A program made the translations under genes and the position numbers. From Ciona savignyi (taxonomy: Eukaryota > Chordata > Ascidiacea > Phlebobranchia > Cionidae): 64,000 nucleotides of DNA. The stretch spans positions 198,298 to 262,297 of the forward strand of contig CH002498.1 in the NCBI GenBank assembly GCA_000149265.1, written 5' to 3'. A model generated the notes under the pieces. The model made no database searches, was not told where the DNA came from, and worked only from the letters and a program-made list of their open reading frames with translations. Positions 24,241-36,900 of the stretch are shown here, one piece after another (position 1 is the first letter of the stretch; each line of letters opens with the position of its first letter).

Positions 24241-24327
24241 ATGGACACTAAAGAGACCGTTGAAACCAGGAATCCCGAAGAAGACGCCGGTTTCATTCTG
24301 CTGAAATACGCAGACGGCAGCCCATGA
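24241..24327 (+). other. 28-codon open frame in the noggin 3' region
   Basis: ATG with a fair context (ACCATGG), 28 codons, acidic product, stop TGA at 24325-24327. It lies within the presumed noggin 3' UTR. There is no family match; it is probably chance and is noted only because the surrounding sequence is coding-like in composition. Confidence 0.15.
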
Positions 24328-24563
24328 CGCTCGATTTAATTCCCGCCGAGAGTTTCCGATATTTGTCGATACTTTGAAGCGTTTCTTTTACCATGATTCG
24401 CCCGTTACCCCTTTTCTTTATTCCTTACAATTATAGCGTTGGTAAAAATTGCTAGATTGGGCAAGCATTCGGGGCTAGTAGAGCGTAATTTGATGGATTC
24501 GCTGTGATATAAAATAACTTTTATTTGAATGTTTAGATATTCGCGAAGGCATTGGCGCCTTTC

Positions 24564-24569
24564 AATAAA
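24564..24569 (+). promoter_or_regulatory. Candidate noggin polyadenylation signal
   Basis: AATAAA in TTCAATAAATG, giving a 3' UTR of about 570 nt. No earlier AATAAA was seen after the stop codon. Confidence 0.5.
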
Positions 24570-24589
24570 TGCCACGTAACTCTAATGGA

Positions 24590-27500
24590 ATTTGGCTTCG
24601 CGCAGCATGCGGTACGCCCAGTATCAAGCTGGCAAATAAAGCGGATCGCTTTAGATTAAAAAAGAATGGAAAACATCTAAAGGCAGCAGTCAAACATGGG
24701 CGGAATTGCCGGTTCTCGTCGCCGAACCAAGGGGAGTCGGCGCCGACGTCCCGCTGTTTCAGCCGGCACGTCCAATCGATGTCACATCGAGAGGTCGTTC
24801 CTACTTTAGTTTAAGTTGCAGCGCGCGGACACGACCCTTTCTACGTCGCTGCAAATTCGACTGACGTGCTTTGACGATATAAAAAATGCTTTCAGGATTC
24901 TTTAATCCCGAAAAGGGGGGGTTGGTCGCACAACGCCCGCCGAGAAGCCAAACGAAATTACGGTCAAATCAAACAGCGTGAATTGACGTTGATGGATTGG
25001 GGCGACGTAAAAAACAAAGGCGAAAAAACAAATCGATTGTTGGAGGTTTCTCCAGCTCTTGTTATTAACTTATTGCCGGGCTGTTGCGCCATTATACGTC
25101 GCTGCGGTTGATTTGGTCACCCAGTGGGCTACCAGAGAAAAATATGTCAACGATTCGGGCGTGATTAAACGCCCCGAAACCCAATTATGTCAGCGGAATC
25201 AAATTTGAAAGGTCGATATGACGTCGAGCCCAGTCACCCGCAAACCGCACGAGTCGTAACTATAAAACGTTCACCAACTTATACACAACTTTGGTTTGCT
25301 GGTTCGTATAAGTGTTTACCCGTAGGCTACATGTATACCTGTTTTGACGAAAACCGTACCTTCGAACGGATTTGAATTGGCTTATCTTCTATATGTATGT
25401 GCTGGTTACCGCGAAAACTTTTTGTAAACATTACTTCGTGCATTTGTACTTATAAATTTACCAGCAGATTTTGGATCGTTTTTTGTTAAAAAATCTTAAT
25501 TGCTTTTTGTCGCTACTTCTGTTGTGCAGGAAATTCTCTTTGAACATATCGGCCCTTTTTATTGCGCGTTTCCGTTCTTCAAAAATCTGATTTCTTGGCG
25601 CCTTTCTTTCTCATTTGCAAAGTGTTTGTACGACTGGTTAATAATAATTATTTGAAGTACAATGGTGTCGTCTATTTTGACTGAAACCCGAGAGGGGAAG
25701 GTAAAATGATTCAGGAGGTCAGAACGACGATGCAGGGCAATAAAGCGGTGGAATGTCGCGGATATGAGTTAGGAAAATATAATGTAACCTTGAAATAAAT
25801 CCATCAGCGTCGTGCGATTGAGTTATCTTGCCAAACAAAACCTGCCACCCATGTAGTTCTATGCTTAACCTTCAAAGTACCCTTGACGTATCAACGAGTC
25901 TGGATTGCCCGCAATCCCGAGCCCCCTTGCCAAACTTAAGCTGCAAATGGCGCGTCGTAAGCCGCTAGCTTGAGATTTTCTCGCCTTAGAATAACACGGT
26001 GTGCTTTCGCCAGCCGTTTTCTGTCACCGCCTGGACGTGGCGTCGACAGGTGCGTATATTCCTGCAAGCTAATCCGTCGATTCTCGAAGATGCCTAAAGT
26101 GGGTCTTTGTTTTTTTGAATCAATTCACCGAGCGTTCGAACATTAGTCATATTTACAATCACAAAATATTCATTTACGAGTGTCAAATGGCCAGGAGAGA
26201 AGTAATAACATAACTTTCGTGAATTTTTCGCGATTACCTTAAGTAACCAATACGTTACCCACTCAAAATACTTAAAATGTGACGTTTCACTCGTATGTGC
26301 GTATTTCCAAAAGAATTTATGTTATTTCAAAATATAGCTGTGGCTAACCAGCATTCATCACATGAAGGCAAACCGTGTGTCATTGCTCACAGGAAGCGGT
26401 TCGATTCAGAACGTTGGTCATTTATCACATATACGTTAAAACGCAGCGGGTGAAATAAATTCGTTTAATGATCGCCATAAACCGACGGCTCCTTCACGGA
26501 AGCTCGTTTCTGTCATCGGGAGATTCAATGAGAACAATGACACGACGAGAAACGCCGAGGAAGCGGTTTTGAGACACGCTTTGTCACCTCTTGAAGGGGG
26601 CGGCCCCGAACTGACGACCACTTAGCTTAGCACAAAGTAGCGAAGTGAGCTATGTTCCCACGTTTGCCGAGCCCAACCGAACACCCACGAGCTGGAGCGT
26701 TTCCAAGAGAAAAAGTAGCGAGAACACTCGCGTAGCGCCAAACACTGGAAACGAAATTCCAGGGATTGATTTTCACCAGCAACCGTGTTCATATAATTAA
26801 ATCGGACCGAACTGTGCACGGAAATCCAACTAACATTACCAGAGAATTAATAGGTCCCTGACCTCGCCATGTTACTTGTTGCCAAATATCGCGTTAAACC
26901 TTCTCGTGACCAAGCCGGGAAATTGGAGCCACAGTGTCAATATCAAGTGAATGAAGGTAACATTGCGCCGTGGTCATCCTAAATTGTACGTATATCTCGC
27001 GTTTTGATCGAGATAAAACTACTCATAGCCCGAGCTGATAGCAATTATTCCACCCTTAGCTGCGCTCAAGGGCTCGCATTATACAACATAATCCGACATA
27101 AAGCCGATGATAACATCAACTTTTCACACGTCGATTTCAATTTTCATGCAATTGCCTCCTCAGCAACCAAGGACAGTTACGCTCAGTGCTTTGGAAAGTC
27201 GCAAAAACGTCTGCCGACTCGTATCAGTTTCACTGCAAATTACCGGGTACACCGACGCCCCTTTTCTCCAGCGTCATTCTGGAGATTTCGAGCAAAACAT
27301 ACTCCCTTTCGACCGGATACGACGGTTTATTTCTAACCCGCCTTTGTGATGATTTTAACAGTTTGGCCCATTGCCGCGAGTAAAATCTGCTACAGTGACG
27401 TATTTGAAACAACATATGCCTGGGAGAGTAAAATTGACACCTTATTTCATTAAGCAAGTAAAAGAATATAACGTGTATTTAATGAAAACAGGAAATTTGC

Positions 27501-28230
27501 TTTTCGCCGATGGCCAGGTTGCAAAATAGAAAGTAGGCTATCTCCACAAAATGCCCTTTAAAATATCCAAACTATACTTACGAAAATAAAACTAATATTT
27601 CTTGATGACGGATTTATTAAACTTTGTGCTTGGGATTAAAAACCAGGCTTATAAGTATAGAGTTACACCGTTTCGCTTCTTAGAGTACGTGTTAAGATAA
27701 AATTTGTGCCCTAAGCTGTAATTTCACTGTACGATTTGAGCAACAAAAGCCGAGGTTTCCCGGAGCCTATTATTATAGGGCAATATAACAAAGGTGTTGA
27801 TTTATAAATAAAGGGTATAACTGTAAGTCTATGGGAATATTATGTAGGTCGTCAGGTGGGGTGAGATAGATCTTCAAAAGACACTGAATCAGCTGAACCA
27901 ATGTATGCAATTTTGTAGGATAATTATATAACGTTAAACAGGTGTGCTGGTTTCGCAGACACCAGTAGTCAAAACCTAACCGTTGGTTATACAATACTCA
28001 AATAAACATAATAAACTATAACCATTTTTTTAATATTAAATATTGAAAAAAATATATAATAAAGTTTAACGTTAGTTCACAACGATCCGATAGATAGTCT
28101 TTCTTACAAATTAGCTATCGTGCGACCCCTGTTGGTGCCAAGAAAAAAGGCGCTCGCTTCTCCACACGAATTTAAAAGTGTCCGTTGACGGTTTTCAAGA
28201 TCTTAGATCGACCACGCAGTATTGAGTATG
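24590..28230. other. Intergenic region downstream of noggin
   Basis: No gene recognised. Open frames on both strands at 26436-26819 and 27004-27457 overlap one another and match nothing known. CpG is common. Confidence 0.35.
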
Positions 28231-28330
28231 GTCGTGTGGCCGAATGGTTAAAGTGACCGAAACTTATACCGCGGCCCATCATGGGATCGGAATTTGGCTC
28301 GGTTAAAAAAAATATGCAGCATGGAACCTG
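28231..28330 (+). repeat. SINE family B (tRNA-Ser-like), plus copy
   Basis: GTCGTGTGGCCGAATGGTTA at the 5' end, then GGGATCGGAATTTGGCTCGG, an A run and CAGCATGG. The order and spacing agree with the minus-strand copy at 14345-14526. Confidence 0.6.
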
Positions 28331-29525
28331 ACACGGAGAAGGTCTACTGTAGAAATGGTCATAAATACGGATGAATCAACGCCAATAAAAAACTATGCCC
28401 ATTAAGTGGTCGGAAGGAGTTGTGTGTAACACATGTGCCTCTATAGTTTTATTTTGTCGATTGGCTCGCCAAAAAAGTTCTAGGATCGAAACCAGTCGAC
28501 ATTAGGCCATTACGGCGACTTTCTGAGAAGCATCAATTAATGGCGGTTGTGGCGCTGCATAGATGTCGTCTCTGACGAGCAAGGTCACCAGACCAGGATT
28601 CACTCACGGGGATGTTTTGTCCGCCCGAGTTCGTCTAAAAGGGGCATTCAAATCGAAATAAACGCTCGGATGTAATATTTCATCATTTTATTTTTTCTAG
28701 TGATTATAGTGTACGACATAATTACGCACATTTCAATTACTTTTAGAACTGCATAGATATAAAATCGATTTGGCAACTAGCATCAGTTTATGCTTAAATA
28801 AACAAAAATGGCACAATTACGTTTTACCAGTGCTATACACCACGGTCTAAACATCAACAAATCTAAAGAGAGTATATACTGTTTAACTGCACGAGGTAAA
28901 CAAGGACCCTTTAATCCCGTTCTATTTCAAATGAGTGGACCAAGGCGGCAAATCGAAATCAAAGGCTTACACAATGCAATAGAGAGTTGCAGCGTCGATC
29001 AAAACTTATACCCCAAAACACAACCCCCGAACGTGCGAATATTCAAGCAAATGAAGCATTACCATCGCAAACCAAAACACTGAAACACTTCGGAGGTCTA
29101 CCAGAGACAGGAGACCACCCGATCGCTACGGCGATTATGTATAAATTGTATATGAATTTATTTGGTGGGGAGAATGTGATAAACGCGAACTACCCTCGCC
29201 CTAAGCTTGATTGTTTCCCGCGCTTCGCTCCACGTTGATTAGGCCTACTTCAAACATTTTACCAACTCCTCTAACTTGTGCATTGTAACGTTTGTGGGGT
29301 CGCGTTTTTTGTTTGTTGTTACTATGACCGAGGCGTTGGATGAGCTTGTTTTAAAAGGATGCCTTACGGTATCTCGCGAGTTGCGCAGCAAAAAGTCTAT
29401 TAGTTCTCCACAGAACGCCTACTAATTATTATAGAAGCCACGATTTGTAAAGTCTTAATTCGAAGTCTAACTCTTGATTCAGTTTAGTTGTATTCCGCGT
29501 ATTATTCAATATACAGTTATGTTCG
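28331..29525. other. Intergenic, no gene supported
   Basis: An open frame of 91 codons starts at an ATG at 28808 (context AAAATGG) and is basic, but it has no recognisable domain or splice partner and is not called as a gene. Confidence 0.3.
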
Positions 29526-29629
29526 CAAAGTTACTTAGGTTAATGCAAGTTATTTAGTCTAACGCAAGTTATTTAGTCTGAGGCCAGTTATTTAGTCTGA
29601 GGCAAGTTACTTAGGTTGATGTAAGTTAT
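29526..29629. repeat. About 21-bp tandem repeat, five degenerate units
   Basis: The unit is approximately AAGTTATTTAGTCTGAGGC. Units alternate between GTTACTTAGGTT and GTTATTTAGTCT versions. Confidence 0.8.
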
Positions 29630-29633
29630 ATTT

Positions 29634-29990
29634 TTGGGGTTAGTGGTCGTAGGTTTATATGGGGGTAGTGGTTGTATATATTTAATGGGGGTGATGGTCG
29701 TATATTTATATATGGCGGTGGTGGTCGTAGATCTATATGGGAGTGGTAGTCGTAGATCTAAATATGGGGGTGGTGGTCGTAGATATATATATATATGGGG
29801 GTGGTGGTCGTAGATATATATATATATATATATGGGGGTGGTGGTCGTAGATCAATATATGGGGGTGGTGGTCGTAGATCTAAATATGGGGGTGGTGGTC
29901 GTAGATCAATATGGGGGAAGTGGTCATAGATCTACATAGTGATAGTGGCCGTAGATCTATATGGGGTAGTGGTCGTAGATTTATATATAG
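29634..29990. repeat. G-rich minisatellite, about 12 irregular units
   Basis: The core unit is GGGGGTGGTGGTCGTAGATC separated by AT spacers of variable length, two of which have grown into (TA)n runs at 29782-29791 and 29815-29832. G and T are strongly concentrated on the plus strand. It lies directly after the 21-bp repeat array. Confidence 0.85.
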
Positions 29991-30291
29991 GTATCATCAC
30001 TTAGTTAAATAAAAGGAAATCCTAAATATAATATATTAATAAATATGTACTACATAACTTAAGGCTTAATTTTAATAACATCTCCATCGCTGATATCTAA
30101 AAACTATGTTAAAAGGTTCAATACTGCTTCGCGACTACGTTTCAGCCATATTAGAATATTAGCGCAAATCCCGTGATCTGTATATACAGTATGCGATTAT
30201 AATACAGGCCGCTTCGACGCTCTAAGATTTTCTAACCTACACGCTTCATTGCGCCTAAGTTTTTACGAATGGGGTGATTTTAAAATAGAAT
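29991..30291. other. Intergenic, nothing seen
   Basis: AT-rich sequence with no open frame, repeat or RNA gene recognised. Confidence 0.4.
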
Positions 30292-30565
30292 AAGAATAGG
30301 ATAGGATATTCATGTTTTTCCCCGTGAATGGGAAAACCAAGGGGTTAAAACACAGGCAATCATCATCTCGCGCCCGCCGTCGGGTTACCAGAGCTATTGC
30401 AGTGCGTTGTGTATGATTCACACGTTCCTTTAATTTAGTAGAAACCATTAATCCGCTTGGTTTAGGATGTCCGTTAAGTGCCTTGACTAGCAAGCGTCCA
30501 ATTTTGAATCTGCAACCCTTCGGCTGAAAGGCGACGCACTTAACCACTATAGTAATCTGTCGGAT
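30292..30565 (-). repeat. SINE family A, near full length
   Basis: Inverted copy. It begins with AGGATAGGATATTCATG (the reversed tail) and ends with the reversed head, TTAACCACTA. About 13 bases of the middle are deleted. Confidence 0.85.
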
Positions 30566-30971
30566 TTTATATAAATTGTCACCATGTTTAAAGGTCTAAA
30601 TAACATGTGCGGAACTCGTACGCCGTTTTGAACTCATAATGTTATAATTCCACTAATTCCTTTTTTACCGTTTTATTCGTTTTTTTATGCACCGATATAG
30701 TTGACATTGCAGTGTTAACACAAGCCAGTCGTTGTATTGCTGACTGTTAATGCCAAGGCTGTTTAATTACTTTCTGTACCAAGCGCTAATCTAAAAAAAC
30801 ACAGTAATTTTCCACTAAGAAGCAGCCGAATCAAAATCCAACATCGGCTGCGAGACAAACGGATGATCGTCATTAAATATTTCCGGATCAGCAAACATTG
30901 TGTTTATACAAACCAGCATGCAGTATAGATCTGTTGATGTTTAGTTTAGCTGAACGCAAACTTAGTACAGT
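30566..30971. other. Region upstream of the SLC6 gene
   Basis: No TATA box could be assigned. GTACAG just before the ATG (30965-30970) resembles a 3' splice site, so a 5' untranslated exon or spliced-leader addition is possible. Confidence 0.3.
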
Positions 30972-33900
30972 ATGAAATTCCCAATACTTTCGACTCAGCC
31001 CGTTCGCCAGAAATGGGAAAAGCCGTTCGATTTTTTATTCGCATGCGCAGGATATTTTGTTGGTTTGGGTAACATATGGCGGTTCCCATATTTGTGCTTC
31101 GAAAATGGAGGAGGTGAGTACAAGAAACGTTTTATTTGAAGCAAATTTAATGGTGTTTTTACAGGAGCTTTTCTAATCCCGTATCTTCTATCTGCGGCAA
31201 TTATGGGGATTCCTTTCATAATTCTGGAAATTTCATTTGGACAGTCTTGCCAAGCAGGTGTTATGAAGGCTTGGGAAAAAATCCCTTTATTTAAAGGTAA
31301 GGACTAAAATACATATGTTCACGTCGCCTACATGTGAGTAGTAAGCATACAACTCCTTTATATATATATATTTGGTATATTATTATTTTCTTTGTGTTAT
31401 CACCATTATTAAGAGGGTACAATTCGTCAGATGCGCCCTTGGATTGAGATCTATAAATTGGTTATACGGCATCTGTGGCCTTAGACTTTCTGCGAAGGTT
31501 TGTGCACGCGCGCTGTGAACATTTAAAGATGCCACGCGACGTATCCACGTTACTTGTGGTAAAACGCTACACATAAACAAAGGAAGCCTAAACATAGATG
31601 AACTGATAGAACTAACTAAAAGGCGCCGTGGTGTTCACGTACTTGTAGGAACGTCACAAAAAATGATTTGATCGCAACCAAACACTTTTGATATGTTTCT
31701 GTCCAGGAAACTTTGCCATTTCGTTAAAAACCGCCCATTTAAATGGTTTAATCCATTCAATACCTTTTAAAACAATTCGCATTGGGTGTTAAAATGAAGA
31801 AGAGGCGTTATAGTCAAACCGAGTGGCATAACGTTAAAGTGAAAAAGGCCTTTATGGCAAGTGAACGCAGTTTTCTACTTAACACCATGGCGACAGGGAC
31901 CTGCCAATATCCCGATAGTAGGTAAAAAGTACGAACACCCAAAAACTTGATCCATGCTATCATAAATTCGTGGGCGGGGATAGCTGTGTTTTTTTCGTGT
32001 TGTCATTTAGGCCCGGACAATCTACTCAGAAAGGTTTCATATTTCTTCAACACAGCATTACCACGAGATTTGGATTCACACACGAGCATGTCTTCCACAG
32101 CGGTAACATGATCTCACAGTTTGCTTCCGCTGGCTAAACCGTTGTTTACCAAACAGTCACTCCAAGAGTAATGCTTTTATTTTCTCCTACGAAATTAAAT
32201 AATAATAGTCAAAAAGATTATAGGGAAGGTACAGCCAAATACATAGATGGTCATTCAATTAAATGTCACACTGATAATTGTTGCTTTATCTATAGATCTT
32301 TGTAACAGTGCAGTTCATTGGTTGTGCCTGTAATTGTTAGCGTTCGCCTTGCTTCCTATTTAGCGTGAACTAATTAGTGTTATCACGTGTTCGCGCCTTT
32401 GCATCATACAATCGTACATACGTGTGTTAATTGTATAGCTTTTTTGGCAGTCGTACTTAGGATGTACCAGTAAGCGGTCGCATCATGCTGCGGTTTTAAC
32501 GAATACAAGATTGGGCACAAACTGCAGGTCTTATACAAAAACCCTAGAATTGCTACACCTTTTTATTTGTTGAAGGTCCCTTTGCAACTTATCTCGGTTT
32601 TCTGATTCCACAAATTTCTTTTTGCTTTTTACGGTTTCTTATTAGATACCTGAAACCTGAAATACTTCGATTCGTTTCGTGATTTCGGTTTTGTTTGGGT
32701 AAACCCTTTTCCAGATTTCCAGGCTGTTACAAAACTTGTTCTTTTTCACCGATGGCTTGTGTGCAATAAAGCAGCTCTTACCCAAGATTTCTCGTTGTTG
32801 CTATCGAAAACGCGACAGCGGTAGCTCGTTCTTTTAATGTTCGTATAAACAGTTGTATAGGTGCGCGTCTGTATCTTCAATTTAAAATTCTGTTTTGTTC
32901 TAAAGGCTGAACGAAAAAGCCACATCTTCTTGTGGCTTCGGTTGTTGCACCACTGTCGCAAAATACCTCGAACGGTGTTAAAAATAATTAAAATATTCTC
33001 CTAATACACATTAGTGAGTTTGGTAAAAATAAAAATTAATCGTCCATAAAAACTTTAATAAAAATTCACTGCAACACTACAGATCCCTCCGCGATCTCCC
33101 GCCGTTATACTTATAGACGCTCTTGATAACCTGCAATGAGCTCTCAAGGTTTTGTATAAAATGCTTGTATTGGGGGTAGCAGTAAAAAAATCCATTTAAC
33201 ACAACTAACCAAAATTATTTTACTCTAACCGTAATATATTAAAAATTGGGGGTAGACATTAACGGTGTTGGGTGGGGACGGTCAACAGCGACATGTAATT
33301 AATTTCAGCATTGGTCACGAAGCAATCACACGGTAATTAACGCGCAATGTAGGCGCACAAACGATGTAACACTATTCTGCCATGCTTATTAAGCTACCAA
33401 ACTATTTATTAAAAATTGTGTGTTGGGAAATATATTCCCACTGGCGTATTTAGAGAAAGGGCATTTCGTATGTTACTTGTGAGTGACTTGGATATCACTT
33501 TTGTTATGAATTCTTGCTTAATATAAAATGTAATAAGAAACGCGGATGTTTAATTAGTACACGAGTAACAATATATCAACGAATGTTGTGAGATGTTATA
33601 ACGGTAGAAATTTCTAATTAAATGACAAATGACTATCAACGTAATGAGATTCGCTGTAGAACTGCGGATGTATTAACATATAGTATAGCACAACGGATGT
33701 GTAATACGATAATGAACAACAGTATAACAATATAGAGATGCTGTATCGTATATTACGATGCTGTATAGTATACTACTAATCTAAGTTTTATTTTAGATTG
33801 CATTTATATTTCGAAATACAAACTAATCTTCTATCTCTAATAAAAATGTAAGATAAATGATTCTGACTGTAACCACCCCAATTTATCTTTGTGTCATCAC

Positions 33901-36900
33901 GCTGAAATTCATTATTATTTGCACTAGGGGTTGCATTCGCTGGAGTGGTGTGCGTGTTCCACTCAAATGTGTTTTACATTGTGATTCTTTCTTGGATCAC
34001 AAAGTACATGGTGTCAAGTTTTTCGTCGCCGCTCCCCTGGTCGGTTTGCGGCAACAGCTGGAACACGGAAAACTGCGTTCAACTAGATATGCAACAAAAC
34101 TTGTCGTTGTCGCAAAACACTACCGCCGTCTCAGCAGCAGAGCAATTCTGGACGTAAGTTTTATCTCAACCCATTAGCCAATTATCCGTTTTATTTCTTT
34201 GGAATATCCGTGCAGCAATAATTTAATTTCGTTCTGAATCTAATCGTCACTTGAAGACGTAAGTTTTACCTCACCCCTTTAGTTAATTATCCGTTTTTTC
34301 CTTTGTAATATCCGTGCAGAGGGATTTAATTTCGTTCTAAATCTAATTGTCACTCGAAGACGTAAGTTTTACCTCATCCCATTAGTTTATTATCCGTTTT
34401 TTTCTTTGTAATATCCGTGCAGAAGGATTTAATTTCGTTCTAAATCTAATGGTCACTCGAACATAGGAACGAAGTGTTGGGAATGTCCAGTGGAATCCAC
34501 GAGATCGGAAACATACGAACCGACCTTCTCGTCAATATCTTACTCTTGTGGGTGGGAATTTATTTGGCCACTTTCAAGGGAATAAAGTGGTCGAGCAAGG
34601 TAATTCATGCGAACTAGTGTTTACATTTATTTCATTATAAACATTGAGCGAGGTTAATGGCAACTAGTTTTGATACCGAAACATGCATATGAGTGTCCAT
34701 GGTGGCACCGATAGATATACACGACGATACATGTTCATCGTATTCTAGACCGTTTTTTTATGCCTAACTGAATTTGGCGATTAAATAAACCTATTATGTT
34801 ATTTTTTCAAATGTGGTGTAGGCTATGCTTGTGCATTGTTAATGTAATAAAATAAGAAAAAAAATAGCATTAGCGACCTTAGATCAATGTGATAGTATGT
34901 AACACGTCTTCCACATTACGTGTCACACAGGTCTATAAACATTCACACGACAGTAAACTTACGATGTTTTACTTTAATGCGATCCACGATTCTTATCTTG
35001 TAACGTCTCATCTCTACAGGTTGTATACGTCACTGCAACCCTTCCCATCCTTCTCATCCTGGTTGTGGTGGTACGTGGGTGCACACTAGACGGCGCTGCA
35101 CAGGGCATATATTTCTACCTTGTTCCAGACCTTTCAAAACTGGCAAACGTCGGGGTAAAGTCACTGAGCTTATGTAAGATAAATAATTTTATTAAAACAT
35201 GCCGATTATAGGTCTGGGTGAGCGCTGCAACTCAGGTGTGTTACTCCACTGGTATTGGACTCGCTTCTTTGGTTCTTCTGGGAAGTTATAACAAATATCA
35301 TCATAACTTTTTCAGGTACAATAGGCATTAAATTTTGCTGATAATGATGTTAAAAGTGCATACGTTATTCTGCACTTAACAATATTAAAGATGTTAAAAG
35401 TGTATACGTTATTTTTCACTTTAAGGGTTTCTTTCAATATTAAAGATGTTAAAAGTGTATACGTTATTTTGCACTGTAAGGGCTTCTTACAATATTTCTG
35501 TTTTTTCTTCAGGGACTCTATTATAATCGGCGTTATTAACAGCTTATCGAGTTTCGTGAGCGGATTTGCCGTTTTCTCATCACTGGGTTTCATGGCAAAA
35601 CAATTGGTAAACATTTTAGCATTTGCCACGCTCCTTGTTTAACTTACTAATATGTGCATTTAACTGTCTAATTACCAACAGAATACAACTGTTCAAGAAG
35701 TTGCAGCTTCCGGTCCTGGATTAGTTTTCATTGCATTCCCTCAAAGCATCTCTCTGTTGCCCTTTCCTCAAGTTTGGAGTGTCATCTTTTTCATTACTTT
35801 GCTTTTACTTGGCTTTGATTCTCAGGTAACTACGTTTTACTCTAACAGTCTATCATGTAGATGAAATTATATACTATAATGTAAGTAAGGTGTCTTTTAA
35901 AAACGCTTGTTCAATTTGCCAAGATGTTGTCATAAGGGCTAGATCTGTACACTACAAATAGCTATTTTGCTTTAAAACGGTCTCTGCTTAAGTTAGGGAA
36001 GGGTGGATATACGGCCACAAAGAATCGTGTGCTCTTTTCCAGGATAACAATGTGTTAAAATTGCTTTTTGTACCAAAACAGTTCGTCATGGTCGAGTGTT
36101 CGGTGAACTTCTTTATTGATTCTTCTGCGCGTATTCGGTCAATACGGTGGCACCGAGAAATAATCACAGCAATCATCTGTCTCTGTACATCATTGATTGG
36201 AGTACTGATGGTTTCCGAGGTAAGATGAATATTTTAATGATAGTGTCGCAGACATATTAATCCCGTGTGTCTTTCTTTAACAGGGCGGGATATATTTCTT
36301 CGAGATCTATAACAATTATGCAGTCGCCGGGTGGTGTATTTTCCTTATTGGGGCTTGCGAAGTTGTGGCCATTACCTGGGTGTATGGACTTGACTTGCAC
36401 TTTGAGGAATACAAGAACATGATCGGATCAGTTAAAGGACGATTGTGGTTAACCATTTGCTTGAAGTATATCAGTCCAGTTTTGTGCTTAGTAAGTGGAT
36501 TTTAACAAAAATATACGTTGGATAAACTGCAGGAGGTTTACAAGTATATATTGTAGGGGTCAAATACGGGATCAAATCCAAACAGGGTTTTGGTCGACCT
36601 TTACCAAGACCAATTTAAGTGTGATTTTATATAAATGACTTATTTTTTTTTTATTATTACTTTTTGTAATAAGTATGTGTACTTATTTATTACGTTTTCA
36701 GTTCACCCTCTGTCGCCACAAGGTTGGTCCGACCGGTTGGTCTAGCGGTTAAGTGCGTCGCCTTTCAATCGAAAGGTTGCAGGTGCGAAACTGGTCGCTA
36801 GCTAGTCGGTTGTGTCATTGGGCAAGGCACTTTACGGACATTGCCTGAACCCAGCGGATTAATGGGTTCTATCAAATTGAAGGAACATGTCTATCATACA

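Noticed and set aside
28808-29083. 91-codon open frame with a fair start context
   Set aside because: Basic, low-complexity product with no match; it overlaps another open frame and has no regulatory signals I can defend.
35312-35629. 105-codon minus-strand open frame
   Set aside because: It is the reverse of SLC6 exon 7 joined to a tandem repeat that happens to lack stops.
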